From: Pseudanabaena mucicola FACHB-723
GTDB lineage: Bacteria > Cyanobacteriota > Cyanobacteriia > Pseudanabaenales > Pseudanabaenaceae
NCBI RefSeq assembly: GCF_014696385.1
Contig: NZ_JACJQB010000030.1
Span: forward strand, 1-42,043
Direction of reading: 5' to 3'
DNA: 42,043 nt
Numbering within the stretch: position 1 is the stretch's first letter; each line of letters starts with the position of its first letter. The translations under genes and the position numbers were made by a program. The notes beneath the pieces were generated by a model. It had not been told where the DNA came from, searched no databases, and saw only the letters and a list, made by a program, of their open reading frames with translations. Positions 1-8,252 of this stretch are shown piece by piece.

Positions 1-126
1 CATATATCGGTTGATTTGGTCGTGACTGTATCCCTCTATATGTTCGGCTAAGTTCGTGATTGTATAGTTGATCTGGCTACTCAGCAGATACTGGCAATAG
101 TTTAGGGTGCTAAATTTCTTCGTCAT
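1..126 (-). CDS. IS transposase, N-terminal part, cut by window edge
   Basis: An open frame runs from an ATG at 126 down to base 1 without a stop (42 codons). It begins MTKKFSTLNYCQYLLSSQ and continues with INYTITNLAEHIEGYSHD. This resembles the N-terminus of cyanobacterial IS4/IS701-type DDE transposases, which open with a YC-x-YLLSSQ-x-NYT segment and a later FSHD or YSHD-x-INRY segment. The catalytic domain lies outside the window, so activity and family cannot be judged. The family resemblance comes from memory, not from a search. The start is the only ATG, and the element's end lies just upstream of it. Confidence 0.6.
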   Translation of the reverse strand, partial: MTKKFSTLNYCQYLLSSQINYTITNLAEHIEGYSHDQINRYM

Positions 127-186
127 TTGGCTTTGCCTAACTCTTACTCCTTTTTACCTCTTTTTCTCCACTGCGTAAGTCCTAAC
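1..186 (-). mobile_element. One end of an insertion sequence
   Basis: The transposase start at 126 is followed outward by about 45 non-coding bases that end in CTGCGTAAGTCCTAAC (171-186). Read on the transposase strand this is GTTAGGACTTACGCAG, a sequence commonly found at the tips of cyanobacterial insertion sequences. I place the element's outer end near 183-186. The other end and both target duplications are outside the window or undefined, so the boundary is approximate. Confidence 0.45.
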
Positions 187-194
187 TTCTTTAG

Positions 195-275
195 CAACCA
201 GTGCCAACGATTGGAAGAGGCATTGCTGAAGCGATATATGATGTTGTTTCACAAGCTAAAAATTTCATGTTTTAA
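195..275 (+). pseudogene. Possible C-terminal remnant of a gene cut by the IS
   Basis: Immediately outside the IS end, an open frame reads QPVPTIGRGIAEAIYDVV and ends SQAKNFMF-stop at 273-275. It has no start codon of its own and follows an in-frame TAG at 192-194. The stretch looks protein-like (amphipathic helix) and could be the 3' end of a gene interrupted by the insertion. It is short enough to be chance. Confidence 0.22.
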
Positions 276-276
276 C

Positions 277-317
277 TTGCAAATCTATGTATAATGCAAG
301 CACTATTTTTGCTTGCA
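277..317 (+). promoter_or_regulatory. Possible promoter and 5' hairpin of the methyltransferase gene
   Basis: A perfect -10 hexamer TATAAT sits at 290-295. No good -35 lies at the usual distance. Overlapping it is a small inverted repeat: TGCAAGC at 295-301 pairs with GCTTGCA at 311-317 (7-bp stem, 9-nt loop). The hairpin would occlude the alternative TTG start at 313, which supports translation from the ATG at 346. Confidence 0.28.
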
Positions 318-345
318 ACAAAATACTTCCTATCTATCTAAAATC

Positions 346-1293
346 ATGAATAATAAAACAGAAGTTCACTCTTGCCCTGTTTGTAACTCACAGAAAATTA
401 AGTCAGCACAAGATTTACCTACATTAGAGCTTGTAAACTATTACTCACGAATTAGTTTGGCTGCATCAACTTTTTTAACTGAGATGGTTAGTAGTGGCGA
501 TATTCCATCTTCTATTCATATAGATAAGTGTGGCAATTGTGGACTAGAGTTCGCTAATCCAATGTTCACAGCACCAAGTCAATGGTATTCGGAGATAGAA
601 GATTATGGAGTTCGTAATTGGGATTTTCAACAGTGCTTTCAAAATTTAAAGCCTAACTCTCATATTTTAGAAGTTGGTTGCGGTGAGGGACATTTTCTTG
701 AACTGGCGATTAAACAAGGACATAGTGCTATGGGACTAGATTTTAATCATAGAGCTATAGAAGTTGCCAAATCTAAGAATTTAGATGCCCATTGTTGGGA
801 TTTGAAGAAGCTTAAAAGTAACTTGCAAGACAGGAAATTTGATGCTGTTGCGTTTTTTCATGTGATTGAGCATTTAGATGATTTGGTCATGTTCTTTCAA
901 GATCTCTATCCCATCATGACTAAAGGCTCTTCTCTACATTTTACTTGCCCCGCTCCTAATCGGTGGACAATGAATCTTCAAGATGTCAAGGTGGGGGGAA
1001 GGGAAGGATGGGATTACCCGCCGCATCATCAAACGAGATGGAATAAAGTTGCGGCAGAAACAATTCTCTCAAGATTTGGCTGGGAACTACAAAATTATGT
1101 TGAAGAACCTTTTAACTGGCTTGGTTTATCTAATATTATGATAGCTAAAAAGCTTAAGAGATCAGGATTAGAGATATCTATGCTATCTCCCTTTGATCGA
1201 AAGATTAGGATCGCATTAGCCATGATAAGAACCTTCATACCTTCAATTACTAAAACTGGTATGAATATGTATTGTGTGGCTATTCGCAAATAG
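346..1293 (+). CDS. Class I SAM-dependent methyltransferase with N-terminal zinc-ribbon-like motif
   Basis: The 315-residue protein transfers a methyl group from S-adenosylmethionine to an unidentified substrate. An N-terminal CPVC (residues 10-13) and a later CGNCGLEFANP form a probable four-cysteine zinc site. Methyltransferases of nucleotide-sugar and surface-polysaccharide clusters often carry such a site. Motif I is ILEVGCGEGHF (about 107-117), followed by the acidic LDFN loop and a HVIEHLDD motif, the usual Rossmann methyltransferase order. A longer reading from TTG at 313 adds 11 residues; ATG at 346 is preferred because the cysteine motif then lies at the normal distance. It stands alone between an IS end and a convergent ABC exporter gene, so the substrate cannot be inferred. 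It could belong to a surface-glycan locus disrupted by the IS. Confidence 0.8.
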   Translation: MNNKTEVHSCPVCNSQKIKSAQDLPTLELVNYYSRISLAASTFLTEMVSSGDIPSSIHIDKCGNCGLEFANPMFTAPSQWYSEIEDYGVRNWDFQQCFQNLKPNSHILEVGCGEGHFLELAIKQGHSAMGLDFNHRAIEVAKSKNLDAHCWDLKKLKSNLQDRKFDAVAFFHVIEHLDDLVMFFQDLYPIMTKGSSLHFTCPAPNRWTMNLQDVKVGGREGWDYPPHHQTRWNKVAAETILSRFGWELQNYVEEPFNWLGLSNIMIAKKLKRSGLEISMLSPFDRKIRIALAMIRTFIPSITKTGMNMYCVAIRK

Positions 1294-1305
1294 CTAATTC
1301 ACATA

Positions 1306-1335
1306 TTCTTTTTGAAATAAAATTACCAAAAAGAA
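1306..1335. terminator. AT-rich bidirectional terminator hairpin
   Basis: TTCTTTTTG (1306-1314) pairs with CAAAAAGAA (1327-1335), 9 bp with a 12-nt loop. It lies between the convergent stops at 1293 and 1343. A- and T-rich arms give U-tracts in both directions. The stem is weak compared with the other junctions in this window. Confidence 0.4.
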
Positions 1336-1342
1336 GTTAAGC

Positions 1343-3178
1343 CTACTGGTTTTGCATTTGGTGGTAATTCCACAAAGCGCCTTTTTTCGCAATTAAGTCT
1401 TGGTAAGTGCCTTCTTCAACTATTCTACCCTTCTCTAGTACGACTACTTTATCCGCGCGGACAATGGTCGAAAGTCGATGGGCGATTGTAATCACGGTGC
1501 AATCTTTGGATAATTCATCTAAGGATTCTTGAATCATCCTTTCTGTCACTGAGTCAAGGGCACTAGTGGCTTCATCTAAAATCAAGATCTCAGGTTTACG
1601 TAGTAAAGCGCGAGCGATAGCAATGCGTTGACATTGACCACCTGATAGTCTCACGCCGCGATCGCCTAATACAGTATCAAAGCCTTCAGGCATATCCGTA
1701 ATAAAGTCAAGGGCGTTGGCTTGTCGCGCCACATCTTTTACTGCTTGTTCGCTAATATCAGTTAAACCATAGGCAATGTTATAACGGACTGAGGCATTAA
1801 AGATAAATGTACTTTGACTGACTACCGCCATCTTGCGCCGTAGTGAATCAATGGTTAAATCGCGTAAATCAATGCCATCAATATTTATAAAGCCATTAGT
1901 GGGATCGTATAGCCGAGGAATTAAATCAGCAAGCGTGGTTTTGCCTGCCCCTGAAGCTCCCACCAATGCTGTAGTCTTGCCACATTCAATAGATAAATTA
2001 ATATTCTGTAAGACGGGCTGGTCAAGGATATCATAGCCAAAGTCAACCGATACAAAATCAATGGCTCTCTCAAACTTTTTCAGTTCTATATGTCCATCAA
2101 CTAAATATTTCTTATCTTCAGTAGCTAGTACCTGCTTAATTTTGGCGATCGAACCTCCGTAGCTGCCTAGCTCAACACGCAATCCATTTACCTGCTCAAC
2201 AAGGGGAATCATCCGAAATAGCACAAACATGAATGTTAGGAGTGCGTTAGTTTGTAATTGTCCCGTCAATACAAAGAAGTTAAAAGCACTGATGATCACG
2301 CAAATTAGAATAGTTGTGGAGATCGCCTCTGCCATTGGGCGAATTAGATCAACAGCTTTATTAAGTCGATATAGAGCTGTTTTGATTCTTTCAGAAGAAT
2401 TGTAGAATCGATCGCGCTCAAATCCTTGGGTTGATGAGGTTTGAATTGTTCGCATTGCGCTGATTAGCTCAATGCCTAGAGATGTAAAGTTGGCGCCAGC
2501 CTGTGTCACAGGAAAACTCGCTTCACGCACCCGTAGCACAAAGCTAGATATAAATACCGATAGCATCCCAAACAGGAGTATAGTCGCGATTGACAATTGC
2601 CACGAAATTACAACCATGGCGCTGATATATACCAGCAAAGTTGAGCCTCTAATCGCAAAGGCTGAAACCGCTCCAAAACCTCTTTGGATTGTGGCAATTT
2701 CGTTATTTAGACAATTAATCAGATCCCCTGATCTCGTTTGGGAGTAATAACCCAAACTCAAACTAATCAATTGCTCAAACATCGATTTTCGCATCCGATC
2801 TGCAAAGGAGGCATCGGTGAGCTTGGCATAGACGGGACCTAAATAGGCAAATAGCGATCGCAACCAAGATAGGGCAATTACCAGTAATCCCAACCTTAAT
2901 ACGCGATCGCCAGAGCTAGACTGGGGCGAGAGAATTATCTGATCCAGCAATTTTAGCCTTAGGCTAACATCTGGGCTATTGGGATTAGTTAATACTTGTA
3001 GGAATGAACTGATTACTGCTAATGCTATGCCCTCAAAGACTGCTGCCAAGAATGAGAATACAATCGCTAATAATGCTAATCGCCAGAAATATTTAAATTC
3101 TCTCAAGAAAACATAATTGTCTTGCCAAAAATTAGTTAACTTAAGAGAGCTTCGGAAGAAAGCTAAAACTTGGCGCAT
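1343..3178 (-). CDS. ABC exporter half-transporter (fused membrane and ATPase domains)
   Basis: The 611-residue protein has an N-terminal type I exporter membrane domain (several hydrophobic helices, about 30-310). A nucleotide-binding domain follows: Walker A GASGAGKTT (407-415), signature LSGGQCQRIAIARA (about 509), Walker B ILILDEATSALD (about 531) and a switch-region AHRLST. It is a half-transporter that should homodimerise in the plasma membrane and export a lipid, glycolipid, glycan precursor or peptide. Its overall style recalls the MsbA/HepA group, where cyanobacterial members take part in envelope glycolipid or polysaccharide deposition; the substrate here is not readable. The gene starts 30 nt after pheS on the same strand and may be cotranscribed with it. 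The stop is next to a convergent methyltransferase gene. Confidence 0.88.
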   Translation of the reverse strand: MRQVLAFFRSSLKLTNFWQDNYVFLREFKYFWRLALLAIVFSFLAAVFEGIALAVISSFLQVLTNPNSPDVSLRLKLLDQIILSPQSSSGDRVLRLGLLVIALSWLRSLFAYLGPVYAKLTDASFADRMRKSMFEQLISLSLGYYSQTRSGDLINCLNNEIATIQRGFGAVSAFAIRGSTLLVYISAMVVISWQLSIATILLFGMLSVFISSFVLRVREASFPVTQAGANFTSLGIELISAMRTIQTSSTQGFERDRFYNSSERIKTALYRLNKAVDLIRPMAEAISTTILICVIISAFNFFVLTGQLQTNALLTFMFVLFRMIPLVEQVNGLRVELGSYGGSIAKIKQVLATEDKKYLVDGHIELKKFERAIDFVSVDFGYDILDQPVLQNINLSIECGKTTALVGASGAGKTTLADLIPRLYDPTNGFINIDGIDLRDLTIDSLRRKMAVVSQSTFIFNASVRYNIAYGLTDISEQAVKDVARQANALDFITDMPEGFDTVLGDRGVRLSGGQCQRIAIARALLRKPEILILDEATSALDSVTERMIQESLDELSKDCTVITIAHRLSTIVRADKVVVLEKGRIVEEGTYQDLIAKKGALWNYHQMQNQ

Positions 3179-3208
3179 GAATTTTTAGATATATCAGATT
3201 GATTAAGC

Positions 3209-4216
3209 TTAAAACTGTCGCAAGAATCGTAAGTCACTTGTAAATAAACGGCGAATATCGTCTATTTTGTGCAGTACCATGGCTACTCGATCTACGCCAA
3301 AACCCCAAGCAAAACCAGTAACAGCTTCAGGATCATAGCCAACAGATTTAAATACATTAGGATCGACCATGCCACAGCCGCCTAATTCTAACCATCGTCC
3401 ATTCCACATCACATCGACTTCAGCCGATGGTTCTGTAAATGGGAAGTAGCTGGGACGGAAGCGAATTGGACAATCGCCTAACAGTTCCTCAACAAAGGTT
3501 TTGACAGTGCCTTTAAGATCTCCAAAAGTTAATCCTTCCTCGACTGCCAGAAGTTCAATCTGATGGAAAATTGGGGAGTGAGTTGCATCTATGTCATCCT
3601 TGCGATATACGCGACCTGGACAAGCAATTCTCAGTGGGGGGTCATTTTCTTCCATGTAGCGAATTTGTACTGAGGAAGTTTGCGATCGCAATAATTTGCC
3701 ATCACTCAAGTACAGGGTATCTGCCATATCACGAGCAGGGTGGTCGGCGGGAGTATTTAAAGCTTCAAAATTGTAATAATCAGTTTCAATTTCGGGTCCC
3801 TGAGCAACGGTAAATCCCATACCCACTAAAATATCCAGCATTCGGTCAATGGTACTTTGGATAGGGTGCTGCCTACCTTGATAGGAATGCAAAATGCCAG
3901 GCATAGTCACGTCAAGAGTTTCAGCTTCAAGACGCTTGGCAATAAGATTTTGTTGAATCGAGGCTTTGCGTTCTTCTAGCTGAGTTTGTAAGGTTTGCTT
4001 GACCTGATTGGCGATTGCCCCAACTTGAGGGCGCTCTTCGGCAGATAGCTTACCCATTGCACCAAGGATTTGAGACAGAGTACCTTTTTTTCCCAGATAC
4101 TCCACTCTTAATTGTTCTAATTCTTCAGGTGTTTGCACATCTCCAACCGATTTTGTTGCGAGTTCTGCTAAAGATTGCAATTGAGCAGTTAAGCTCTGTA
4201 AGTCCGTTGCCATCAA
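3209..4216 (-). CDS. pheS: Phenylalanyl-tRNA synthetase alpha subunit
   Basis: The 335-residue catalytic subunit of the alpha2-beta2 enzyme charges tRNA-Phe in the cytosol; it needs the beta subunit (pheT), which is not in this window. The first about 90 residues form the helical coiled-coil arm that binds tRNA. The class II core follows, with [24 protein letters not shown], the [19 protein letters not shown] segment, [14 protein letters not shown] (motif 2 region) and the motif 3 stretch GFGVDRVAM. Length and motif order are normal for the bacterial subunit. The first of two adjacent ATGs (4216, 4213) is used. The ABC exporter gene follows after 30 nt on the same strand. Confidence 0.97.
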   Translation of the reverse strand: MMATDLQSLTAQLQSLAELATKSVGDVQTPEELEQLRVEYLGKKGTLSQILGAMGKLSAEERPQVGAIANQVKQTLQTQLEERKASIQQNLIAKRLEAETLDVTMPGILHSYQGRQHPIQSTIDRMLDILVGMGFTVAQGPEIETDYYNFEALNTPADHPARDMADTLYLSDGKLLRSQTSSVQIRYMEENDPPLRIACPGRVYRKDDIDATHSPIFHQIELLAVEEGLTFGDLKGTVKTFVEELLGDCPIRFRPSYFPFTEPSAEVDVMWNGRWLELGGCGMVDPNVFKSVGYDPEAVTGFAWGFGVDRVAMVLHKIDDIRRLFTSDLRFLRQF

Positions 4217-4376
4217 CGTTTCCTATTTACTGATGAAGAATTCTATTATTTTCACTTTAGCAGAAAAAATACAAACTCTGCAAATATTCTCGATTTCTCT
4301 CGCTTCCGACAGCTATAGCTATTCACTTCTTGTTTTTGTGTCTATAGCAAAGTACAGACTTCGTTAGGACAAATCA

Positions 4377-4429
4377 AAACCCAAAAAATGAATTGCGGCG
4401 CTTCGCGCCGCAATTCATTTTTTGGGTTT
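4377..4429. terminator. 25-bp perfect palindrome, terminator and repeat-family member
   Basis: Bases 4377-4401 are perfectly complementary to 4405-4429 around a TTC loop. The core is GCGGCGC-TTC-GCGCCGC and the outer arm is AAACCCAAAAAATG. It begins 8 nt after the stop of the M23 gene (minus strand) and its U-rich arm suits a terminator. The core and the AAACCCA outer arm recur at 25549-25601 (core, with one G-T pair and an AAATCCA arm), 42006-42043 (both) and in half form at 29424-29446, so this is also one copy of a dispersed palindrome family. Confidence 0.7.
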
Positions 4430-4436
4430 ATGGCTT

Positions 4437-6917
4437 TTACCTTCTAGCACTAGCTAAGAAAGCCATTGGATCAATCGCACTACCACCATTAGGACGAATT
4501 TCAAAGTGAAGGTGAGGGCCTGTACTGAATCCTGTACTTCCCATCTCACCAATTGTCTGACCTTGGCTAACCGTTTGACCTTCTTTGACATACAGCGCAT
4601 TCAAGTGGGCATATCTAGTGATTGTGCCGTCAGCATGGCGAATATCAATCATGTTACCGTATCCACCATCATTCCACTGCGAGTATTCTACTACTCCAGA
4701 AGCAGCAGCCAAAATTGGAGTGCCAACAGGAGCTGCAATGTCAATACCTTGGTGAATTCTTCCCCAACGCCAGCCATAGCCAGATGTGAATACACCATCT
4801 GCGGGCCAGATAAAGCCAGTGGAAAGTCCATAATCTTGGACATCAGGTAAGTAGGCACTAGCTGTCAGTTGTGGTAGCTCTGGGGCGAATCCTGAACGAT
4901 CTCCAGGATTTGCGATCGCACTACGACTAGAATCAAAGTTGCGATCAGGGTTAGGTGTAGCATTAAGATTTGCCGCCGCAATCTTAGCGGCTTCTATCTT
5001 ACGAAGTTCTTCAGCTTTACGAGCAGCTTCCTTGATTTCAGCATCACGAACTTTATTTGTGAGCAGATCAACCTCAGACTCAAGGCGCTTGACTTCTAAG
5101 GAAGTCATTCTTGCTTCAGGGTCAGGCAATAACGCGACTTGATTGGGTTGCTTGATGACGACATCTGATTGCTGATCAACTGAGGCTGAGGAAGGAATCT
5201 TCGGTGCAAGACTAGCGGCTAATTGAGTAGGTATCTGGATGTTTGGTTCAGATGCAGGCTGAGAGACAGTATCCGCAACACCAGCATTAGAAGTACCACT
5301 TTGCTCAATTGCTGGATTCGAGGGAATTGTAGGAGTCACGACTGCTGTAACTGTTTCAGGCTTTGCCTCTGGTTCAGCAACAGGCTGATTTATAGCTTCT
5401 ACGGGTGTGGCATTGCTGTTGGCACTGATTCTTTGCTCAGAAACTAGAGCTGTTGGAATTTGTGGCACTGACAAAGCCGCAGATATCCTAAGCGGTAGCT
5501 GTAATACAGGCTCAGCTACTGGTTGAGAGGTTCTATTGTCAATAGGATTAGAACCACTGACACTGTACTGCTCGGAAGCAACTTGAGAGGGAATTACTGG
5601 TGCGGCAATCGATCTGGCAGGCAAATTGATACTTAGTGCAGGAATAGAATTGCTTCTAGCACCACCGCTTAAATCACCAAGTAGTTGGTCGGGAGTAAAG
5701 GGAAAGAGCGCCGCCGCAACTCTTGTAACAGGCTCGCCATTAACCGATGTGGTTGCTACAGTTTTAGATGCAGCGACATCAGAACCAGTTAGTTGCATTA
5801 AACCATCCCAAGGGGATGCAGGATTTGCTGCTGCAATCTTTGCCACAGAAGCATTAGGTAACACCATCGGAGTTGCCGCAGTTACACGAATTGCTTCTAC
5901 TTCTCTAGGAACGGCAGTATTGGCTGTTGTAGTAGGTGAAGGAACTTGTTTAACAGGTTTTTCGTTAAGCGAGGAAGCAACCGTACGAGTATTCGGCAAA
6001 TTCTGCTGTTGAGGCAGTTTCAGTTCTTGGTTTAACTCTAACCATTGGGGATTTTCTAGCTTATTAGCTTCGATGATCGCCCTTTGGGTAATGCCATAGC
6101 GACGAGCAATAGTCTCAATAGTATCGCCGTTTTGGACTTTATAAAGAGTATGCTTTGGTTGCTTTGAGATTGTATCTGCGGCAACTTTGTTTTCAGACTT
6201 GTTGCTTGCCAAAGTTGCTACTGCTTTTTTGCCTTCTAGCTCTTGGAGGCGTTTTGCGAGACGTTCTTTTTCAGCCAACAGTTGCCTTTTGACATGATCT
6301 TCTTTGACTTGCATTAGAACTGTCACATTGCCCGGAATTACCAAAGGCTGATCAATTGCTAAGAAGTCACCAGAAGTTAGAGAGGTAAACTTGATGATTT
6401 CGTCCTTGGGGACTTTATAGTAGCTAGCGATTGCCTCTAGGGTGTCACCTGATTTCACCTTGTGAACTAACCCGTTTACAGGAGGAATCATTAACTTCAT
6501 ACCTCTTTGTAATTCAGTATCTGCACTGATTCCGTTAGAGGCGGCGATGGCTGCTGCATCGACTTGGTAAACCTGAGTTAATTTCCAGAGAGTTTCATCT
6601 TCACGAACCTCATGAACAATTACGCCTTGGCTGTTGTCCCATGTGCCAGATGCGATCGCAGTTCTCGCCATTTCGTACTTACGATCTTGGTTTTGACCCA
6701 TCACATCCGTCAAAGTACGGGATGACGCTGCTACTGGTGTAGCTTTAAGATTATTGTTTGCCGACTGTTGGCTGACTAATACCCCCACAGTGCCTGCGGA
6801 TAGAGCAAACCCTAAAACCGCTAGCGAACGACGTACCTTCAGAGAAAGCGTCTTTTCGCCCAATGGCAGGGAAACATTGGTTGTCAGATCCTCTTCTTGG
6901 GAAGATACCTTTTTCAA
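4437..6917 (-). CDS. LysM / M23-family metallopeptidase, envelope-anchored
   Basis: The 826-residue peptidoglycan-binding protein has a predicted cell-wall hydrolase or hydrolase-activator role. A single hydrophobic segment (about 32-52) should anchor or export it. Three LysM modules follow (about 100-145, 149-196, 257-303), each with a DT and an IP or LP end. A long low-complexity Pro/Ala/Ser linker (about 305-690) and a coiled segment rich in E and K come next. The C-terminal M23 domain (about 720-822) has HQGIDIAAPVGTPI and the GPHLHFEIR zinc motif, so the active-site ligands look intact and it may be a true endopeptidase. The start is TTG at 6917 with a perfect AGGAGG (6925-6930) 7 nt upstream. 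The gene stands alone, bounded downstream by the 4377-4429 hairpin. Confidence 0.9.
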   Translation of the reverse strand: MKKVSSQEEDLTTNVSLPLGEKTLSLKVRRSLAVLGFALSAGTVGVLVSQQSANNNLKATPVAASSRTLTDVMGQNQDRKYEMARTAIASGTWDNSQGVIVHEVREDETLWKLTQVYQVDAAAIAASNGISADTELQRGMKLMIPPVNGLVHKVKSGDTLEAIASYYKVPKDEIIKFTSLTSGDFLAIDQPLVIPGNVTVLMQVKEDHVKRQLLAEKERLAKRLQELEGKKAVATLASNKSENKVAADTISKQPKHTLYKVQNGDTIETIARRYGITQRAIIEANKLENPQWLELNQELKLPQQQNLPNTRTVASSLNEKPVKQVPSPTTTANTAVPREVEAIRVTAATPMVLPNASVAKIAAANPASPWDGLMQLTGSDVAASKTVATTSVNGEPVTRVAAALFPFTPDQLLGDLSGGARSNSIPALSINLPARSIAAPVIPSQVASEQYSVSGSNPIDNRTSQPVAEPVLQLPLRISAALSVPQIPTALVSEQRISANSNATPVEAINQPVAEPEAKPETVTAVVTPTIPSNPAIEQSGTSNAGVADTVSQPASEPNIQIPTQLAASLAPKIPSSASVDQQSDVVIKQPNQVALLPDPEARMTSLEVKRLESEVDLLTNKVRDAEIKEAARKAEELRKIEAAKIAAANLNATPNPDRNFDSSRSAIANPGDRSGFAPELPQLTASAYLPDVQDYGLSTGFIWPADGVFTSGYGWRWGRIHQGIDIAAPVGTPILAAASGVVEYSQWNDGGYGNMIDIRHADGTITRYAHLNALYVKEGQTVSQGQTIGEMGSTGFSTGPHLHFEIRPNGGSAIDPMAFLASARR

Positions 6918-7471
6918 AAAACTGCCTCCTCTTAGACTAGCTTTGCTCCTGAATAAATCAAGTGTGAGAATAAAGTTGATCTGAGTAGTCTTGCCTATTT
7001 AAATAGGTAGCCCATCATCTCAGCTAGGAGCGATTACAAACTATAACTTACCTCGATTTTTTCCGTAAAACAAGTTCACAGTGAACATCTTAAATCCCAC
7101 TTATATGCTTTCACTCTAAAATATGGCTCACATGCACTGTTAATGCGTTTATGTCAACCACCAATTTGGTAAAGCAATCATGCAAAATCTGTAGAATTTC
7201 AATTTTGGAATAAATCTATCTCAAGATAGTTTTTGAGATAACTAACTTTAGTCGGTTAGTAACTTTTTTGACTGTGTAGAACGCTTTTGCTCTATTCCCA
7301 TACAATAAGCTATCTTGCATTTTCACCAATGGCAATAGAGCTTACTATAGTTTTTTGTATGTATTAGCTTCTGCTACCTCTTTTTTTTGCGTGTTTACAC
7401 CGTATATCTCCCTAAAGCAAATTTCTTTGTTATGTAAACTTTTTTTTAACAATTTAGTCAAAAAAGATCCC
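6918..7471. other. Gene-free stretch between the M23 and NarL-type genes
   Basis: These 554 bases hold the leader of the M23 gene and the 3' flank of the response-regulator gene. I see no convincing ORF. Two small inverted repeats sit back to back: TATCTCAA (7217-7224) with TTGAGATA (7233-7240), and ACTAAC (7241-7246) with GTTAGT (7255-7260). They could terminate the upstream regulator gene or mark a regulatory site. Several homopolymer T runs occur at 7380-7450. The M23 leader is therefore long (hundreds of bases) unless a promoter lies close to 6918; I could not pick a confident -35/-10 pair. Confidence 0.4.
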
Positions 7472-8128
7472 TCAATTGACTAATCCCGATCGCAAAGCTA
7501 CTACTGCTGCTTGCACACGATCATCGACAGAGAGCTTATTCATGATGCCCCGTACATGGGTTTTGATCGTGTTGGGGCTAAGGTAGAGTTCTTTGGCAAT
7601 TTCAGGATTACTCTTGCCATCAACGATTAACCTTAAAACCTCTAATTCTCGTTGAGAGAGGTGCGAAGTATTTTCCGATGGAGTAGGCGGCTTGAGGTGA
7701 TCCATGACCTTACGTGCAATTTGTGGATCAAGATAGGTTGCCCCGTCCTTGGCGGCGGCAAAAGCTGCTAAGAGGCTTTCTGTCGATGTTCCTTTGACAC
7801 AATAGGCATCAGCACCACTGGATAGGGCGGCAATAATTTCCGTATCATCAGTATGGGAACTGAGCATCACAATATGAATATTAGGGGCATTAGACTTAAT
7901 TTTTTGGGTTGCTGAAATTCCATCAAGTCTTGGCAAGCCAATATCCATGACAATAATATCAGGATTTAATTCCTGAGCCATTTTTACGCCAATATAACCA
8001 TCCTCAGCGATGCCAACTACATTGATATTTGGTTGTTGCGATAGGGATTTTTCTAATCCTAGTTGCATCAGTGGTTCATCTTCTACGATGAGAACTCTTA
8101 GAGTGCTGGCTTCTGTAGATATAATCAT
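7472..8128 (-). CDS. NarL/FixJ-type response regulator
   Basis: The 218-residue two-component transcription factor has a receiver domain (about 10-125): acidic pair VEDEP, phosphoacceptor in IIVMDIGLPRLDG, then the LSSH switch threonine/serine position and the CVKG lysine. After a linker comes a LuxR-type helix-turn-helix (about 150-212) with LSQRELEVLRLIVDGKSN and LSPNTIKTHVRGIMNKL. All phosphorylation residues are present. The frame stays open to a TTG at 8209, but ATG at 8128 (MIISTEAS) puts the receiver at the usual distance from the N-terminus and is preferred. There is no partner kinase next door, so it is an orphan regulator. Its gene is divergent from the polynucleotide-kinase-like gene. 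Confidence 0.88.
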   Translation of the reverse strand: MIISTEASTLRVLIVEDEPLMQLGLEKSLSQQPNINVVGIAEDGYIGVKMAQELNPDIIVMDIGLPRLDGISATQKIKSNAPNIHIVMLSSHTDDTEIIAALSSGADAYCVKGTSTESLLAAFAAAKDGATYLDPQIARKVMDHLKPPTPSENTSHLSQRELEVLRLIVDGKSNPEIAKELYLSPNTIKTHVRGIMNKLSVDDRVQAAVVALRSGLVN

Positions 8129-8252
8129 AATTCTAAATTTTTTGGTTTTGAGGCAATTGCCATGATTATATAGCAATCTCAAATTGTTTGAGGAAGGGTA
8201 AACCTTCAAGTTTGATGATCAATGCAGGGCTGTAAAGTACACCATAAAATTC

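Noticed and set aside
5626-6012. A 128-codon open frame opposite the M23 gene linker
   Set aside because: It is opposite a Pro/Ala/Ser low-complexity linker, whose complement is open by composition; no family resemblance.
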